Shown: positions 62,841-64,000 of the stretch, in pieces
Layout of the letters: each line of letters begins with the position of its first letter
Numbering within the stretch: position 1 is the stretch's first letter
Assembly: GCA_947177425.1 (NCBI GenBank)
Contig: CAMWUN010000011.1
Location: 18,063-82,062 of the forward strand
DNA: 64,000 bases
From: an uncultured bacterium
GTDB lineage: Bacteria; Bacillota; Clostridia; Lachnospirales; Lachnospiraceae
Direction: 5' to 3'
Notes under the pieces: generated by a model
Seen by the model: the letters and a program-made list of their open reading frames with translations, nothing else
Database searches by the model: none
Told to the model about the DNA's origin: nothing
Translations under genes and position numbers: made by a program

Positions 62841-63968
62841 ATGTACCGTATATTGAAACAGGAAGGAAGGGCAAAGCGGGGAGAATTTACTACTGTGCAC
62901 GGCGTGATTCAGACGCCTGTTTTTATGAATGTAGGGACTGTGGCGGCAATTAAAGGAGCTGTTTCAACAGAGGATTTGGAGCAGATCGGAACCTTGGTGG
63001 AATTGTCTAACACTTACCATTTGCATGTGAGGCCGGGGGATAAGGTTATTAAACAACTCGGAGGTCTTCACAGATTTATGTCATGGAATAAGCCGATTTT
63101 AACGGATTCCGGCGGCTTTCAGGTCTTTTCCCTTGCGAAGCTTCGCAAGATAAAGGAAGAAGGGGTATATTTCAATTCCCATATTGACGGACGCAAAATT
63201 TTTATGGGGCCGGAGGAGAGTATGCAGATTCAGTCCAATCTTGCTTCTACTATTGCCATGGCTTTTGATGAATGTCCAAACAGCCTTGCGGACCGGGCTT
63301 ATGTACAGGCATCCGTAGACCGCACAGCCCGGTGGCTGGAGCGCTGTCAGAAGGAGATGAACCGGCTGAATTCCTTAGAGGATACAATTAACAAAAACCA
63401 GCTTTTATTCGGCATCAACCAGGGCGCTGTTTATAAGGATATCCGGGTGGAACACGCAAAGCAGATTACGGCAATGAACCTGGACGGATACGCAGTGGGA
63501 GGTCTTGCCGTTGGCGAGAGCCATGAGGAAATGTACTATATTTTAGAAGAAACAGTTCCGTATCTTCCTGTGGATAAACCAACTTACCTTATGGGAGTGG
63601 GGACGCCCGCCAATATTTTAGAGGGTGTGGAGAGGGGTATTGATTTCTTTGACTGTGTTTACCCGAGCAGGAACGGCCGGCACGGACACCTTTATACCAA
63701 CCAGGGGAAAATTAATCTTTTTAACGCAAAATATGAACTGGATGAAAGGCCCATAGAAGAAGGCTGCAACTGTCCGGCATGCCGCAGGTATTCAAGGGCT
63801 TATATCAGACATCTGCTGAAAGCCAGAGAAATGCTGGGAATGCGCCTTTGTGTGCTTCACAATCTGTATTTTTATAATACCATGATGAAGGAAATAAGGG
63901 ATGCGCTGGATAAAGGGGAGTTTGCAGCCTACAAGAAAAGGAAACTTTCGTTACTGTTCACTCCGTGA
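62841..63968 (+). CDS. tgt: tRNA-guanine transglycosylase
   Basis: TPVFMNVGTVAAIKG, ILTDSGGFQVFSLAKLRKIKEEGVYFNSHIDG, zinc site CNCPACRRYSRAYIRHLLKAREMLGMRLCVLHNLYFY. Confidence 0.96.
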   Translation: MYRILKQEGRAKRGEFTTVHGVIQTPVFMNVGTVAAIKGAVSTEDLEQIGTLVELSNTYHLHVRPGDKVIKQLGGLHRFMSWNKPILTDSGGFQVFSLAKLRKIKEEGVYFNSHIDGRKIFMGPEESMQIQSNLASTIAMAFDECPNSLADRAYVQASVDRTARWLERCQKEMNRLNSLEDTINKNQLLFGINQGAVYKDIRVEHAKQITAMNLDGYAVGGLAVGESHEEMYYILEETVPYLPVDKPTYLMGVGTPANILEGVERGIDFFDCVYPSRNGRHGHLYTNQGKINLFNAKYELDERPIEEGCNCPACRRYSRAYIRHLLKAREMLGMRLCVLHNLYFYNTMMKEIRDALDKGEFAAYKKRKLSLLFTP

Positions 63969-63976
63969 CCAGTAAC
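63950..63976. repeat. Dispersed palindromic repeat family B, copy 3, overlapping tgt stop codon
   Basis: gttactgttcactccgtgaccagtaac; tgt stop tga lies inside. Confidence 0.75.
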
Positions 63977-64000
63977 ATGCAAAAATCCATCGAAAATTGC

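Noticed and set aside
63132-63149. Perfect 18-bp palindrome CTTGCGAAGCTTCGCAAG in tgt
   Set aside because: Encodes the FSLAKLRKI segment at a conserved position of Tgt; likely coincidental codon choice, although it shares GCGAAG with family A.
1-64000. CRISPR array, prophage, integron, BGC or tRNA/rRNA genes
   Set aside because: No regularly spaced repeats, phage structural genes, integrase, NRPS/PKS or cloverleaf sequences were recognised.

Overview
The window looks like a chromosomal segment of a Clostridia/Lachnospiraceae-type Firmicute, with mostly short intergenic gaps and housekeeping or sporulation genes. It contains: a sugar ABC transporter with a YesM/YesN two-component system and a LacI-sensor/GGDEF protein; ABC-F; rex; nnr-alr-mazF; a CBS/CorC protein and yebC; tepA-ftsK/spoIIIE; fhs-folD; nfnAB; rlmH; a pyrimidine-nucleoside phosphorylase; yqfC-yqfD-phoH-[yqfF-like]-ybeY; two FAD proteins; a 5-FTHF cyclo-ligase; proA; a GH20 hexosaminidase; three secreted uncharacterised proteins; potABCD with a cupin-XRE regulator; a lactonase-like beta-propeller protein; aroC; a VanY-like peptidase; and tgt. 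I see no prophage, CRISPR array, tRNA/rRNA or biosynthetic cluster. The most interesting signals are: (1) a protein at the yqfF/pgpH synteny position that lost the extracellular domain and the HD metal-site residues (YYHRIG instead of YYHDIG); (2) a 5'-truncated AAA-ATPase/PD-(D/E)XK gene interrupting tepA-spoIIIE, with an ~80-nt hairpin and a dispersed-repeat copy at the breakpoint; (3) two families of short palindromic dispersed repeats that lie around, and sometimes supply, stop codons; (4) a BspA-LRR protein with a probable NADase-type glycan-binding domain, next to two other secreted unknowns; (5) a MazF with no visible antitoxin; (6) a likely Rex operator overlapping the rex promoter. 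All domain calls come from reading the sequence; no searches were run.
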